Shown here: one piece after another, positions 33,864-44,366 of the stretch | How positions within the stretch are numbered: position 1 is the stretch's first letter | Layout: every line of letters begins with the position of its first letter | NCBI GenBank assembly: GCA_947502645.1 | Contig: CANNAD010000001.1 | Span: 434,001 to 498,000, forward strand | Reading direction: 5' to 3' | Length of the DNA stretch: 64,000 nt | DNA from: an uncultured Micrococcaceae bacterium | GTDB lineage: Bacteria; Actinomycetota; Actinomycetes; Actinomycetales; Micrococcaceae | Position numbers and translations under genes: made by a program | The notes under the pieces: generated by a model | What the model was told of the DNA's origin: nothing | What the model saw: only the letters and a program-made list of their open reading frames with translations | Databases searched by the model: none

Positions 33864-34652
33864 TCAGGCCCCGAGCGGGTATCCCTCAGCCTGAAGTTCT
33901 CTTCGGGTAGCTCCCGCCCGCATTTTCTCCAACAGTTCCTCGCGGCCTGGTGCTAGCTCGTACTTCAGCAGTTTGCGTGCCTTTTCCGGGTCCACCTCAC
34001 CCTCACCATAAGCAGGGCACCACTGGGCCACCGGACACGCACCGCAGGCAGGCTTCCGTGCATGACAGACCCGGCGACCATGAAAGACCACGCGGTGCGA
34101 GAGCATGGTCCAGTCCGCCGGTTCAAACAGCTCCCCGACATCCTTCTCGATCTGCACCGGGTCCTTCGACGTGGTCCATCCGAAGCGCCGGGACAACCTC
34201 ATGAAATGCGTATCAACGGTAATCCCTGGAATGCCGAAAGCATTGCCAAGGACCACGTTCGCGGTCTTCCTGCCCACCCCTGCCAGAGTGACCAGGTCCT
34301 CGAGGCGGGAAGGCACCTCGCCGTCGTACTCGTCCACAATCCGGTTCGACAACGCCAGCAGGCTCTTGGCCTTGGCACGGAAAAAGCCTGTGGCCCTGAT
34401 CATCTCCTGCAGCTCCGTCTCATCCGCTGCTGCCAGAGCCGTGGCATCCGGGTAGCGCGCGAACAGGGCAGGCGTGGTCATGTTCACGCGGACATCCGTT
34501 GTCTGCGCTGACAGAACCGTGGCTACCAGCAGCTCAAACGCGTTGCTGAAATCCAGCTCCGCCACCGCATAAGGGTATGCGTCAGCCAGCTCACGGTTGA
34601 TGCGCCTGGCCCGTCGCTTGACTGCCAGTGGACTTTCGGCGAGGTTCTTCAC
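33864..34652 (-). CDS. nth: Endonuclease III
   Basis: Base-excision repair glycosylase/AP lyase for oxidised pyrimidines, 262 residues. The helix-hairpin-helix [18 protein letters not shown] contains the catalytic lysine, and [13 protein letters not shown] the catalytic aspartate. The 4Fe-4S loop is [17 protein letters not shown] (C-x6-C-x2-C-x5-C). The GTG start uses AAGGAA lying in the end of the preceding gene, 4 bp away, so they are coupled. Confidence 0.95.
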   Translation of the reverse strand: MKNLAESPLAVKRRARRINRELADAYPYAVAELDFSNAFELLVATVLSAQTTDVRVNMTTPALFARYPDATALAAADETELQEMIRATGFFRAKAKSLLALSNRIVDEYDGEVPSRLEDLVTLAGVGRKTANVVLGNAFGIPGITVDTHFMRLSRRFGWTTSKDPVQIEKDVGELFEPADWTMLSHRVVFHGRRVCHARKPACGACPVAQWCPAYGEGEVDPEKARKLLKYELAPGREELLEKMRAGATRRELQAEGYPLGA

Positions 34653-34656
34653 AGCG

Positions 34657-35997
34657 TCAGTTCCTTGCGGAATCGGAATCTTCCGCCGGCGGGATCTGAA
34701 TGTCAGAAAGGTCCTTCATGATCCCCGTCTGGCCTGTGTGCTTGTTCTGCACCACGAACTCGTGTCCACGATCTTCAAGGCATAGTTCCCAGTCGCCCGG
34801 TTCAAAGGTGAAGATTTCCTTCCCTGTTGATTCGTCGATAATCGGCCGGGTGGAGCCGACCGCGAACCAGAATGCTTCGATGGGCGCACCCTCGTCCTCG
34901 TCCTCCTGATCCCTGGTGGCGCTGATCGGCTCGTCCTTGACCACAGGGTGGACGGCCGTCGCGGCTACAGCTGGTTCAACCGGTTCCGACGGTTCAGCTG
35001 GCGCAGGATTAGCTGACGTTGCAGGTTCAACGGGAGCTGCTGACTCGGCACGGGGCTCAGCGACCGGAGCGTTCTTTTCAGCGGCAACAGTGCTCGACGA
35101 GGCCTTTACGTCCTTGTCCTTTGGGGTATTGACCTGGACGTCGCTGGCTTCCGTGTAGCCGCGGCCATTGTCCACAGCACCTGCGCCGATGTCCTGGGCA
35201 GAACCCTCGCCGACGCCCGCAGCTTCCGCCGGAGCCGAAGTGCTGGCCGCGGGACCTCCCACAGCCGCACCGGCACCAGCCGCACCAGCCGCACCAGCGG
35301 CAGCCACACCCGCGCCCGGCCCACCGGAAACAGGGTGCCGCTGCTGCGTGCCGTGCGAAGTCCCGTGGACGTTAGACGCACCGTGGACGTTAGATGTGCC
35401 CTGCGCGTTGGAGGGCGTCGCTGGAGCAGCCGGCTTGGCCGGCTTCGGTGCGGGAGCGACGGCGTCGCGCGCTGTGACATGAGCCGGAACGTCCTTCCGT
35501 CCGGCAAAGTCCGCTGCAAATGGCGGGATGAACCGGCCAAGAGTTGTCGCGGCCAGGAAGCCCAACGCGCCGATGAGCCCTACAAGGTAGGCGGCAGTGA
35601 ACGCGCTCGCGGTCTGCAGGAAGAAGAAGGCAACCGCGAGGACGGCAATGATAGACGCGAACTGGTCAAGCGAGAGCGACCCAACACGGATCCTGCTGGA
35701 GGGGCTGAGTCGGCGGCCTGCGAAGAGCCCGACGACGGCCAGCGGCAGCAGGATTCCGATGCCCAGGAAGAACAGCGGCAGTGTGTTCCACATGTTCTGG
35801 GAGTTGAACGGCCCCACGAAGTAGGGGATCAAAGAACCGACCAGCATCACAAATACGGATCCGCCCACCACGAGGTCGCGCAGGGTAAACGGACCAGCGA
35901 CGGCTTGTGGCCGCTGCGCTTTGGCGGCACCGGGCTGGACGGCACCTGGCTTGGCAGTACCAGGCGTGGTGGGGTGTGCATCATGCGGGTGGCTCAT
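34657..35997 (-). CDS. Membrane protein with long Ala/Pro-rich linker
   Basis: 446 residues, function unknown. Four membrane segments lie between about residues 45 and 160 (for example [18 protein letters not shown]). Then comes a low-complexity linker of about 190 residues rich in Ala, Pro, Gly, Ser and Glu that includes a short Asn-Val-His-Gly repeat, and finally a folded-looking C-terminal domain ([20 protein letters not shown]). The second ATG is chosen because GGAGAG lies 8 nt upstream. It precedes nth and is divergent from acs. Confidence 0.82.
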   Translation of the reverse strand: MSHPHDAHPTTPGTAKPGAVQPGAAKAQRPQAVAGPFTLRDLVVGGSVFVMLVGSLIPYFVGPFNSQNMWNTLPLFFLGIGILLPLAVVGLFAGRRLSPSSRIRVGSLSLDQFASIIAVLAVAFFFLQTASAFTAAYLVGLIGALGFLAATTLGRFIPPFAADFAGRKDVPAHVTARDAVAPAPKPAKPAAPATPSNAQGTSNVHGASNVHGTSHGTQQRHPVSGGPGAGVAAAGAAGAAGAGAAVGGPAASTSAPAEAAGVGEGSAQDIGAGAVDNGRGYTEASDVQVNTPKDKDVKASSSTVAAEKNAPVAEPRAESAAPVEPATSANPAPAEPSEPVEPAVAATAVHPVVKDEPISATRDQEDEDEGAPIEAFWFAVGSTRPIIDESTGKEIFTFEPGDWELCLEDRGHEFVVQNKHTGQTGIMKDLSDIQIPPAEDSDSARN

Positions 35998-36143
35998 CGT
36001 GTAGCTCTCCATTCATAGGCTGCTCTCTGGATACCAGCCTAGCCATGGAGTGTGCTGGGTACTAGCTGACTAATCCATACCGCAACCCGCCGTTGACCGC
36101 AGAAATACGGCCGTCGGGCTCTTGGTGTGTGACGGAGGACACG

Positions 36144-36149
36144 TAGAGT
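36144..36149 (+). promoter_or_regulatory. Possible acs promoter -10 element
   Basis: TAGAGT fits TANNNT and would give a short leader of about 50 nt before the acs GTG. A half-matching Crp-like sequence (TGTGA-N6-ACACG, 36128-36143) lies just upstream. Confidence 0.3.
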
Positions 36150-36206
36150 GGAAAGCGGGATTAGAGTTTCAAAAAAGAGTGCTCACGAAGAGACAAGGGG
36201 TCGAAA

Positions 36207-38168
36207 GTGTCCAACACAGAACATCAGGGCGACGCACTGGAGAATCTGCTGCACGAGAACCGGAAGTTCCCGCCGAGTGAGGACTTCGCGGCCAACGCCG
36301 TGGCCAAACCTGGCATCTACAACGAGGCGGAATCCGAAGGCACCGAGTTCTGGGCAAAGCAGGCACGGAACTTCCTCACTTGGGAGACCGATTTCACCCA
36401 GACCCTCGACTGGTCGGACGCACCGTTTGCGAAATGGTTTGTTGGCGGGACTGTCAACGCCGCGTACAACGCTCTTGACCGTCATGTTGAGCAGGGCAAC
36501 GGGGACCGGGTTGCTATCCACTTCGAAGGCGAACCGGGCGACACCCGAACCTACACCTACGCCCAGCTCACCGAGGAAGTGAAGAAAGCAGCGAACGCTT
36601 TCGAATCCCTCGGAGTTGCCAAGGGTGATCGCGTAGCCGTGTACCTGCCCATGATTCCGGAAGCCGTCATCACCATGCTTGCCTGCGCCCGCATCGGCGC
36701 GGTCCACTCAGTGGTGTTCGGCGGTTTTTCCGCTGACGCTCTCCGCAGCAGGGTTGACGACGCCGAGGCGAAACTCGTTGTGACCTCGGATGGCACGTAC
36801 CGGCGGGGCAAGCCAAGCCCGCTGAAGCCTGCCGTGGACAAGGCACTCGAACAAGAGGGTCACACCGTGACCAACGTCGTGGTGGTCAAGCGCAACGGGG
36901 AGCCCGTTGAATGGCAGGACGGCCGCGATCTCTGGTGGAACGACGTCGTCGATTCGGCAAGCACGGAGCATACGGCTGTGGCGCACGACGCGGAGCACCC
37001 GCTGTTCATCCTCTATACCTCCGGCACCACCGGCAAGCCGAAGGGCATCCTTCACACCACCGGCGGTTACCTCACGCAGAGCGCGTACACGCACAAAAAC
37101 GTGTTCGATCTGAAGCCGGAAACCGACGTTTTCTGGTGCACTGCCGACATCGGCTGGGTCACCGGGCACACTTACGTCACGTACGGTCCGCTGCTCAATG
37201 GCGCCACCCAGGTCATGTACGAGGGCACGCCGGACACCCCGCACCAGGGCCGCTGGTGGGAAATCGTTGAGAAGTACAAGGTCAGCATTCTCTACACGGC
37301 CCCGACGGCGATCCGCACCATGATGAAGTGGGGAGACGAAATCCCGGCGAAGTACGACCTCAGCTCCATCCGCGTTCTCGGATCCGTCGGCGAACCCATC
37401 AACCCGGAAGCGTGGATGTGGTACCGCCGGGTCATCGGCGCAGACAAGACTCCCGTCGTCGACACCTGGTGGCAGACCGAAACCGGATCAACCATGATTT
37501 CGCCGCTGCCAGGCATCACCGAGACAAAACCGGGTTCTGCCCAGGTGCCGATTCCCGGCATTTCCGTGGACGTGGTGGATGAGATGGGTCAGTCCGTCCC
37601 GAACGGCTCAGGCGGCTTCCTGGTGGTCCGCGAACCGTGGCCGTCCATGCTGCGCGGCATCTGGGGGGACCCCGAGCGGTTCAAGGAAACGTACTGGTCG
37701 CGCTTCGACAACATGTACTTCGCGGGCGACGGCGCCAAGAAGGACGCCGACGGCCATATCTGGCTCATGGGGCGCGTGGATGATGTGATGAACATTTCCG
37801 GGCACCGCCTGTCCACCACGGAAATCGAGTCCGCACTGGTGAGTCACCCGTCAGTGGCGGAAGCCGCCGTCGTCGGGGCCCGGGACGAGACAACGGGCGA
37901 GGCCGTGGTCGCGTTCGTCATTCTGCGCGGTTCAGCGAAGGACGACGACGACATCGTCACCACTCTTCGTAACCATGTGGGTCAGGAAATCGGCCCGATC
38001 GCAAAGCCGCGGCACATCCTGGTGGTCCCCGAGCTACCGAAGACCCGGTCAGGCAAGATCATGCGCCGGCTGCTGAAGGATGTTGCGGAGGGCCGCGAGG
38101 TTGGTGATTCCACCACGCTGGCCGATTCCACCGTCATGCAGCAGATCGCGGACTCCATGCGGAAGTAG
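36207..38168 (+). CDS. acs: Acetyl-CoA synthetase
   Basis: AMP-forming acetate activation, 653 residues. The adenylate motif [19 protein letters not shown] lies near residue 270, WWQTETG near 420, and the acetylatable catalytic lysine in [14 protein letters not shown] near 625. The lysine is the site controlled by acetylation, and an AcuC-type deacetylase is encoded at 8497. It starts at GTG with AAGGGG upstream, and ends 3 bp from the convergent AlkD-like gene. Confidence 0.95.
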   Translation: MSNTEHQGDALENLLHENRKFPPSEDFAANAVAKPGIYNEAESEGTEFWAKQARNFLTWETDFTQTLDWSDAPFAKWFVGGTVNAAYNALDRHVEQGNGDRVAIHFEGEPGDTRTYTYAQLTEEVKKAANAFESLGVAKGDRVAVYLPMIPEAVITMLACARIGAVHSVVFGGFSADALRSRVDDAEAKLVVTSDGTYRRGKPSPLKPAVDKALEQEGHTVTNVVVVKRNGEPVEWQDGRDLWWNDVVDSASTEHTAVAHDAEHPLFILYTSGTTGKPKGILHTTGGYLTQSAYTHKNVFDLKPETDVFWCTADIGWVTGHTYVTYGPLLNGATQVMYEGTPDTPHQGRWWEIVEKYKVSILYTAPTAIRTMMKWGDEIPAKYDLSSIRVLGSVGEPINPEAWMWYRRVIGADKTPVVDTWWQTETGSTMISPLPGITETKPGSAQVPIPGISVDVVDEMGQSVPNGSGGFLVVREPWPSMLRGIWGDPERFKETYWSRFDNMYFAGDGAKKDADGHIWLMGRVDDVMNISGHRLSTTEIESALVSHPSVAEAAVVGARDETTGEAVVAFVILRGSAKDDDDIVTTLRNHVGQEIGPIAKPRHILVVPELPKTRSGKIMRRLLKDVAEGREVGDSTTLADSTVMQQIADSMRK

Positions 38169-38171
38169 GCG

Positions 38172-38855
38172 CTACTTCTCCTGCCTCCGGACCATTTCGT
38201 TGATCCAGAGAGGCGCGAAGGGGGAAGTGCAGTTCGGTGGCGTTGGGTAGTCCTTGAGCACTTCCAGCCGCTCGCCGATCCCGAGTGCACGGGATCGGTG
38301 GGCGGCATGGTGGATGCCAATCTGGGCCAAGCACTCGTTCATGGCCCATTGGAGTCTGTCCGGGGCGTCTCTCATGTCCGCCTCGATCAGGTCCAGGAGC
38401 CCGGGGAGGTCCAGGCCCTCCGGGTCCTTTCCTACGCGTTCGGAGGTCAGTGCCCATCCGGCGCTGGCCACCACCGGGTCTGGGTCCGCGAACCAGGCGA
38501 GGCGAAGCTCCTCGACGGCAGCGTTCTTTTTGACGACGTAGTTCACCAGCCAGCTGTGGACTTTCGGTGCATGCGCCTGTCGGAGCATGGCGTCCAGCTC
38601 GTCCGCGCTGAAAACCTTGGGACGGCAGATCAGCAGTGCCAGCAGCCGGGCCGCGGTATCGCCCGTTGCCCACAGTTCGCGCGCGAACTCGTGCTGCGTT
38701 TTCAATCGTTTGGCCAATGCCCGCAATTTGGTGAGGTTCACGCCGTGATCGTCACCATGCCGCAGGTTCACTTCCCGCATCCGGGGGTCCTCAAGGGCAG
38801 CAAGTTCTGCCATGACCTCAGGAACCGTCATCGTGGGAACGTTGGTCGATGCCAT
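38172..38855 (-). CDS. DNA alkylation repair protein, AlkD-like
   Basis: 227-residue all-helical HEAT-like repeat protein. LRALAKRLKTQHEFARELW and ALLICRPKVFSADELDAML correspond to the first repeats of AlkD-type glycosylases, and VVASAGWALTSERVG to a later one. AGGAGGT lies 4 nt before the ATG. The AlkD catalytic aspartate was not located, so substrate range is open. Confidence 0.75.
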   Translation of the reverse strand: MASTNVPTMTVPEVMAELAALEDPRMREVNLRHGDDHGVNLTKLRALAKRLKTQHEFARELWATGDTAARLLALLICRPKVFSADELDAMLRQAHAPKVHSWLVNYVVKKNAAVEELRLAWFADPDPVVASAGWALTSERVGKDPEGLDLPGLLDLIEADMRDAPDRLQWAMNECLAQIGIHHAAHRSRALGIGERLEVLKDYPTPPNCTSPFAPLWINEMVRRQEK

Positions 38856-38888
38856 CAGGACCTCCTGTGTGGTGCGGGTGGAGCCAGC

Positions 38889-40529
38889 TTAGCCGAGGCC
38901 GGAGCTCGTTCCGATAGGTGTGAGTTCCACTTCCGGGTAGTCCCGCTCAATCCGTCGCAGCGCCCACACATCCGTGAACAGGGCGATGAGTTCGCCGTCG
39001 GAACGGGTCAGCACTTCCACGCCGCGAACAATCTTGAGCGCTGTCAGCGCCTCGGGCGTTGTGAGACGGGCCAGCGAGAACGGGAGCTGTTCCAGCCGCA
39101 TGGGCGCGCTGAAGTCATGGTCCATGCGGTCCTGGACCACTTCGAACTGCATGGGCCCGACGGCGGCGAGCACGGGTGCCTGATCGCCGCGGAGGTCCGA
39201 GCGCAGCACCTGGATGATGCCTTCGTGCTCGAGCTGGATGATGCCGCGGCGGAACTGCTTGAACTTGCTCGGGTCCTTGGAGCGCGCCACCTGGAAGTGT
39301 TCGGGGCTGAACAGCGGAATCGGCGGGTACTCGACGGCCTCTTCGGTGTAGAGGCTGTCTCCTACACGGAGCGCTGACGCGTTGACCAGCCCGACGACGT
39401 CGCCCGGCCATGCTTCATCGATCACTTCGCGTTCGCGGCCGAAGAGCTGCTGGGCGTACTTGGTGGCGAAAGACTTTCCGGTACTGGCATGGGTGACGAC
39501 CATGCCGCGTTCGAAGGTTCCGGAGCAGACGCGGATGAAGGCTACGTGGTCGCGGTGGGCTTTGTTCATGCCTGCCTGGACCTTGAAGACGAATCCGGAG
39601 AACGGAGCGTCAACGGGCCGGGGCTTGCCGGCCACGTCCTCGCGGGGGCCAGCGGGTGGTGCGAGGTCCACGAGGGTGTCGAGGATGTGTTTGACGCCAG
39701 CGTTCTGCACGGCTGAGGAGAACAGCAGCGGCGTGGTTTTGCCGGCCAGGAATCCTTCCATGTCCTCGAACGGTCCCGGCTCAGCGACCAGCGAGGCTTC
39801 ATCAACGGCATCCGTCCACGCCTGGCCTTCCTGCTCGAGCGCTTCGGCGGGGCTGAGGTGTTCGGCGGTTGCGAGGGACGCACCGGCGTTGACTTTCGTG
39901 AACCGGACGAACTCGTCCTTCTGCAGGTCCCACACGCCGCGGAAATCACCGGCGATACCGACGGCCCACGTCAGCGGAACCGGCGCCAGGCCTGTCCGTT
40001 CAGTGATTTCATCCATGAGCGCCAGAGTGTCCAGCCCGGGACGGTCCCACTTGTTGATCACCGTGATGATGGGCAGGTTTCGTTGCCGGCAGACCTCGAA
40101 GAGTTTCATGGTCTGCGTCTCGAGACCCTTGGCGGCGTCAACAAGCATGACGGCACAGTCCACAGCAGAGAGCACCCGGTAGGTATCTTCGGAGAAGTCA
40201 GCGTGGCCAGGGGTGTCCAGCAGATTGATGACCGTATCCCTGTAGGCAAACTGCAGAGCTGTTGAGCTGATGGAGATTCCACGTTCCTTCTCCATCTGCA
40301 TCCAGTCAGAGACCGTTTCCTTACGGTTCTCTTTCCCGTTCGTGGCCCCGGCTGTTCCGATCACGCGGGCATGCAGGGCCAGCGCTTCCGTGAGCGTCGA
40401 CTTTCCGGCATCCGGGTGCGAGATCACCGCGAACGTCCGGCGGCGGGAAGCTTCCCGCGCGATGCTGCCGTTCTGGTTGCGTACCGGTTGCTGATCCTGC
40501 TGGGTCACGAAGCTGCTTTCACGTCTCAT
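38889..40529 (-). CDS. prfC: Peptide chain release factor 3
   Basis: GTPase that recycles RF1/RF2 after termination, about 546 residues. The G1 motif is ISHPDAGKSTL, G3 LLDTPGHADFSEDTYR, and G4 NKWDRPG, where NKLD would be more usual elsewhere. GISISSTALQF is the switch I region of RF3. The start is ambiguous: ATG 40529 and GTG 40508 both lack a good ribosome site. Confidence 0.93.
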   Translation of the reverse strand: MRRESSFVTQQDQQPVRNQNGSIAREASRRRTFAVISHPDAGKSTLTEALALHARVIGTAGATNGKENRKETVSDWMQMEKERGISISSTALQFAYRDTVINLLDTPGHADFSEDTYRVLSAVDCAVMLVDAAKGLETQTMKLFEVCRQRNLPIITVINKWDRPGLDTLALMDEITERTGLAPVPLTWAVGIAGDFRGVWDLQKDEFVRFTKVNAGASLATAEHLSPAEALEQEGQAWTDAVDEASLVAEPGPFEDMEGFLAGKTTPLLFSSAVQNAGVKHILDTLVDLAPPAGPREDVAGKPRPVDAPFSGFVFKVQAGMNKAHRDHVAFIRVCSGTFERGMVVTHASTGKSFATKYAQQLFGREREVIDEAWPGDVVGLVNASALRVGDSLYTEEAVEYPPIPLFSPEHFQVARSKDPSKFKQFRRGIIQLEHEGIIQVLRSDLRGDQAPVLAAVGPMQFEVVQDRMDHDFSAPMRLEQLPFSLARLTTPEALTALKIVRGVEVLTRSDGELIALFTDVWALRRIERDYPEVELTPIGTSSGLG

Positions 40530-40620
40530 TGGGGAAATGGCAGAACTGCCAGCCACCAGTTTAGCTGGCGCCCCGGCGTCCGATGTCGCGCCCCATGGGT
40601 TCCGGCCGACCCAGTTGGGG

Positions 40621-40626
40621 CATAGT
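40621..40626 (+). promoter_or_regulatory. Possible leaderless-type -10 element for aroQ
   Basis: CATAGT ends 6 nt before the ATG at 40633; weaker match than TANNNT. Confidence 0.35.
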
Positions 40627-40632
40627 TAAGCC

Positions 40633-41079
40633 ATGACAGCATCTCGTTCCAGGAATCTGCTCATCGTCAACGGACCTAACCTGAACTTGTTGGGCACACG
40701 GGAGCCGCATATTTATGGCGCCTCCACGCTGGCCGACGTCGAACAGTTGTGTATTGTCACCGCCGAGTCCCAGGGCTTCACCGTTGATTGTGTCCAGTCC
40801 AATCATGAGGGTGATCTGATTGATGCGATCCACTCTGCTGCTGGTGACGCGGCGGGCATTGTCATCAACGCCGGCGCTTACTCGCACACCTCTATCGCAC
40901 TGCGTGACGCACTGGCCGCCGTCGCCCTCCCCGTGGTTGAGGTGCATGTCAGTAACGTCCACAAACGTGAGGAGTTCCGTCACTTCTCCTACGTGTCTGC
41001 GGTTGCGGATGCGGTCATCGTGGGTGCGGGCATTTCCGGGTACCGCATGGCCATTGAGTATCTGACGGAGCGAATTTGA
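40633..41079 (+). CDS. aroQ: 3-dehydroquinate dehydratase, type II
   Basis: Third step of the shikimate pathway, 148 residues. [17 protein letters not shown] includes the catalytic tyrosine, SNHEGDLID the arginine-to-His loop region, [16 protein letters not shown] the active histidine, and [15 protein letters not shown] the substrate-binding segment. It is the first gene of a plus-strand run aroQ-DUF2332-prenyltransferase-crtD, each overlapping the next. Confidence 0.95.
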   Translation: MTASRSRNLLIVNGPNLNLLGTREPHIYGASTLADVEQLCIVTAESQGFTVDCVQSNHEGDLIDAIHSAAGDAAGIVINAGAYSHTSIALRDALAAVALPVVEVHVSNVHKREEFRHFSYVSAVADAVIVGAGISGYRMAIEYLTERI

Positions 41080-42089
41080 CGACGGCGGACCGTTACCACC
41101 GGTTCGCTTCCGTCGAGGCCCGCGGCTACTCGCCGGTCTATGACGAGTGGTGCACGGGAATCGCCGATGATCAGACGGTTCTGGATCTGATTGATGAACT
41201 TCCTGCGGTTAAACGCCAACCGAACCTGCTGCTTGCCTCGGCCCGGTTCTGCGGCGCCGACGTTGCTCCGTACCCGGCGTTCCGCGCATTCCTGCTGGGC
41301 AACTGGGAGCGGATCAGGGACACCATGCTGACGCGCAGTACACAGACCAACGAGGCCGGCCGCTGCGCGCTCCTGCTGCCCCTGCTGGCGCGGATCTCCG
41401 AGCAGGAAGCGCGACCGCTTGCGTTGATCGAGGTGGGCGCCTCGGCCGGGCTGTGCCTCTACCCGGACCGTTACGGATACCGGTACGACGACGGCCCTGT
41501 GCTTGGCCCCGGACTGGCCGGCGCGCCGGTAATCGACTGTGAAACCGCTGGAAACCCGCCGCTGCCCACGGCCCTTCCCGAGGTTGTCTCCCGTGCCGGG
41601 ATTGATCTGAACCCGCTCAGCGTCAATGATGACGACGACGTCGCCTGGCTGGAAGCGCTTGTGTGGCCAGAACATACGTTGAGGCTGGAACGGCTTGGCG
41701 CCGCGATTGATATTGCCCGGCAGGATCCGCCGCATATTGTTCAGGGAAACCTAGTGGAGGACGTCGAGGAGCTGGTGGCGAAGGCGCCGGAGGACGCCGT
41801 CGTCGTCGTCTTCCACACTGCCGTCCTGGCCTATGTGGAGGAAGAGGGGCGCGCGGCCTTCAGCGCCGTCATGGAGCGCCTGACCAGCGACGGGCAGAGG
41901 CCTTGCCACTGGATCTCGAACGAAGGATTCGGCACCTTGCCGGAGCTTGAGGCTCCGCTGCAGAAAGACCCCCATGAGGTGCCGGGACTGTTTGTCCTCA
42001 AACACAACCAACGCACCGTCGCCCGGACGGGTCCGCACGGGCAATCGCTGCACTGGATCGAGGAGCACACATCACGTGATCGCGTCTAG
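41076..42089 (+). CDS. DUF2332 family protein
   Basis: 337 residues of a family widespread in actinobacteria. The N-terminus [20 protein letters not shown] and the central [20 protein letters not shown] (a glycine-rich, SAM-like turn) are the recognisable parts. The biochemical role is unknown. The TTG start overlaps the aroQ stop (TTGA) and has GGAG upstream. Confidence 0.85.
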   Translation: MTTADRYHRFASVEARGYSPVYDEWCTGIADDQTVLDLIDELPAVKRQPNLLLASARFCGADVAPYPAFRAFLLGNWERIRDTMLTRSTQTNEAGRCALLLPLLARISEQEARPLALIEVGASAGLCLYPDRYGYRYDDGPVLGPGLAGAPVIDCETAGNPPLPTALPEVVSRAGIDLNPLSVNDDDDVAWLEALVWPEHTLRLERLGAAIDIARQDPPHIVQGNLVEDVEELVAKAPEDAVVVVFHTAVLAYVEEEGRAAFSAVMERLTSDGQRPCHWISNEGFGTLPELEAPLQKDPHEVPGLFVLKHNQRTVARTGPHGQSLHWIEEHTSRDRV

Positions 42090-42942
42090 TCCGCTGTCCG
42101 CTCTGGGCCGCATCGTCCACATTTCGCGCCCAGTTCTATGGATCAATGCCCTGGGCACAGGGGTTGTGGGCATGTGGCTCGCCGGGTCTCTCTGGGACTG
42201 GGATGCGCTCGCGCTCCTGCTGTGGCTGACGCTGCCGTTCAACCTGCTGATCTACGGGGTCAACGACGTCTTCGATCAGGAGACCGATCAGTTCAATCCG
42301 CGCAAAGGCTCCGTTGAAGGCGCCAGGATCCGTTCGGCGGAAGTGCGGCTGATCTGGCTCGCCGTCGCAGTCACGAACATCCCCTTCGTCATCTATTTTC
42401 TGTTCACAACGCCGCCGGCAGCTCTGGTCTGGATGGCGCTCTACATTCTGGTATTCGTGTTCTACTCCGCCCCTCCCCTACGCTTCAAGGCACGCCCCTA
42501 CCTTGATTCGTTGAGTAACGCGGCGTACGCGTTGCCGCTGGTGTTCCTGCCGCTCGCCCTCAACGAGCAACCGCTCTGGGCGGCAGCGCTGGGGCTGATG
42601 GCCTGGAGCGCGGCCAAACACACTTTCGATGCCGTGCAGGATATCTCCGAGGACAAGGCTGCGGGGATCACCACCACCGCCGTCCGCCTGGGGCCGCGCG
42701 GCGTCGTCGTCTGGAGCGGTATCTGGTGGGTCGCCGCAACCGTCTGCTTTGCCCTGGTGAACCTGCCGCTGGCCCTGGTGAACGCGGTGATTGCGGGGTG
42801 GCTGCTGCAGTCCCTCTACCGGACGCCCACCCCTGAGCAGGGCCACCGGCTGTATCGGTACTCGATTGCTTTCCCGTACATCGCCGGAACCGTTGCAGGT
42901 GTCCAGTTGGTTGTTGCACTTCAGTTGGGATGGTACGCATGA
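42076..42942 (+). CDS. UbiA-family prenyltransferase, probable lycopene elongase
   Basis: 288-residue integral membrane prenyltransferase with about eight membrane segments. Both Asp-rich motifs are present: YGVNDVFDQETDQFNPRKG near residue 60 and DAVQDISEDKAAG near 185. In bacterioruberin producers the homologous LyeJ/CrtEb enzyme adds two C5 units to lycopene, giving a C50 chain. The adjacent crtD and the carotenoid genes opposite support this over a quinone-type role. The GTG start (GAGGAG 11 nt upstream) overlaps the DUF2332 gene by 14 nt. Confidence 0.85.
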   Translation: MIASSPLSALGRIVHISRPVLWINALGTGVVGMWLAGSLWDWDALALLLWLTLPFNLLIYGVNDVFDQETDQFNPRKGSVEGARIRSAEVRLIWLAVAVTNIPFVIYFLFTTPPAALVWMALYILVFVFYSAPPLRFKARPYLDSLSNAAYALPLVFLPLALNEQPLWAAALGLMAWSAAKHTFDAVQDISEDKAAGITTTAVRLGPRGVVVWSGIWWVAATVCFALVNLPLALVNAVIAGWLLQSLYRTPTPEQGHRLYRYSIAFPYIAGTVAGVQLVVALQLGWYA

Positions 42943-44366
42943 GTCGCATTGTCATCATTGGTGGTGGCCTCGGCGGTCTCACCGCAGCCGCACTTCTCGG
43001 CTGGTCAGGACACTCGGTGACCCTGTTGGAGAGCGCCCCCGCCGTCGGCGGAAAGAGCCGGCGCATCGTCCTGGACGGGCAGCATCTGGACACCGGCCCT
43101 TCGCTCTTCACCTTTCCCGCTGTCTGGGAAGAACTCCTCCGGCGTCTGGACACAGCCTCGCCCCACCGCAGGATCTCCGGACAGACGCAACTGGAACTCG
43201 AACGCCTGCCCGAGGTGGGGCAGTACTATTACCGCGACCAGACCACCCCGCTGCCCGTTCCCGAGGGGCACCCCTGGCATCCAGCCTGGGAACGATTCGC
43301 CGCAATGCACGGCCCGTTGGGCCCGGACATCACACGATTGCTGACGACGGCGCCCATGGCCCGCGAGGCCTACCCGTCATTGGCACGTCTGGGAACGTTG
43401 TACGGACGGCACCTGACAACGCGCAGCTATCTCGACAGCCTGACCTGGTTGCCGCAGGGTCTGCGCGAAGTGATCGCCATCCACACTCTCAACGCCGGCG
43501 TCGGCCCCTCCCGCACGCCTGCCCTCTATGCGAGCATGCCCGCCGTCATGGCGCAGGACGGCGTCTGGGTGCCGCGAGGCGGCGTCCACGAACTCATGAA
43601 AGCGCTCGAACGGCTGGCGATCGAAGGCAACGTTGATATCCGGACGAACTCGCAGGTCCGCTCCCTCGGCCCCGGCAAGGTGAGCACCGGCGACGCAACG
43701 TACCCGGCCGACGTCGTCGTCAGCGGAATCGACGAAACCAGACTCGGTGCGCTCCTGGGGCGCGAATCGCGTGCGGACGGGTCACGTCAGTCCTGTTCTG
43801 CCATCGGCGTCTACGCCTCGCTCAAAGAGCCCCTGCCTGAGGGCACTGCCCGGCACAGCGTGGTCTTGCCGGATAGCCCGGCCGCGCTCTACAGGAGCCT
43901 GTACAACCAGCAGGAGCCAGAGCAGACCATGGCTTTCGTGAATTACTACCCCGCCGAACACGTGCCGGCGAACAACGCCGACACACTCGCCCTGCTGTTG
44001 ACATCACCAGCGAACGGGCGCCGGTACCACCTGACCAGCGACTTCGTGAAGCGGGAGCTGCAGCGCGTAGGCAAGGTCATGGGACTTCCCGCCCCCGTGG
44101 AGAGCTACATCAAGGAACACCAGGTGCTGGACCCCCACTACTTCAGCGCTGCGGGAGCTCCGGGCGGGGCGCTCTATGGCAGGATCAGGCCGCTGTGGAT
44201 GAGCGGGCCTTTCCACCAGCCGTCGTCGCACAGCCTGAGGCACCGGTGGCTATGGAGGGTTGGCGCATCGATCCACCCGGGCGGCGGCCTGCCTGCGGTG
44301 ATGGGCGGAGCCATGATGATGGTGGACCGGCTGTCACAGTCCCTGGGCCGCGCGGGGAGCCGCTGA
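42939..44366 (+). CDS. crtD: CrtI/CrtD-family carotenoid desaturase (probable carotenoid 3,4-desaturase)
   Basis: 475 residues. An N-terminal FAD-binding motif (IVIIGGGLGGLTAAALLGW) leads into the substrate-entry region (LDTGPSLFTFP), and the C-terminus SIHPGGGLPAVMGGAMMM closes the FAD domain, as in phytoene desaturase-like enzymes. It is distinct from the CrtI encoded at 45112 and sits after the elongase, so it most likely introduces the 3,4 double bonds in the bacterioruberin route. The ATG overlaps the elongase stop (ATGA), and its 3' end overlaps cruF by 33 bp. Confidence 0.8.
   Translation: MSRIVIIGGGLGGLTAAALLGWSGHSVTLLESAPAVGGKSRRIVLDGQHLDTGPSLFTFPAVWEELLRRLDTASPHRRISGQTQLELERLPEVGQYYYRDQTTPLPVPEGHPWHPAWERFAAMHGPLGPDITRLLTTAPMAREAYPSLARLGTLYGRHLTTRSYLDSLTWLPQGLREVIAIHTLNAGVGPSRTPALYASMPAVMAQDGVWVPRGGVHELMKALERLAIEGNVDIRTNSQVRSLGPGKVSTGDATYPADVVVSGIDETRLGALLGRESRADGSRQSCSAIGVYASLKEPLPEGTARHSVVLPDSPAALYRSLYNQQEPEQTMAFVNYYPAEHVPANNADTLALLLTSPANGRRYHLTSDFVKRELQRVGKVMGLPAPVESYIKEHQVLDPHYFSAAGAPGGALYGRIRPLWMSGPFHQPSSHSLRHRWLWRVGASIHPGGGLPAVMGGAMMMVDRLSQSLGRAGSR

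Noticed and set aside
36128-36143. Crp-like site TGTGA-N6-ACACG upstream of acs
   Set aside because: The right half matches too poorly to claim an operator, although acs control by Crp is known in related organisms.
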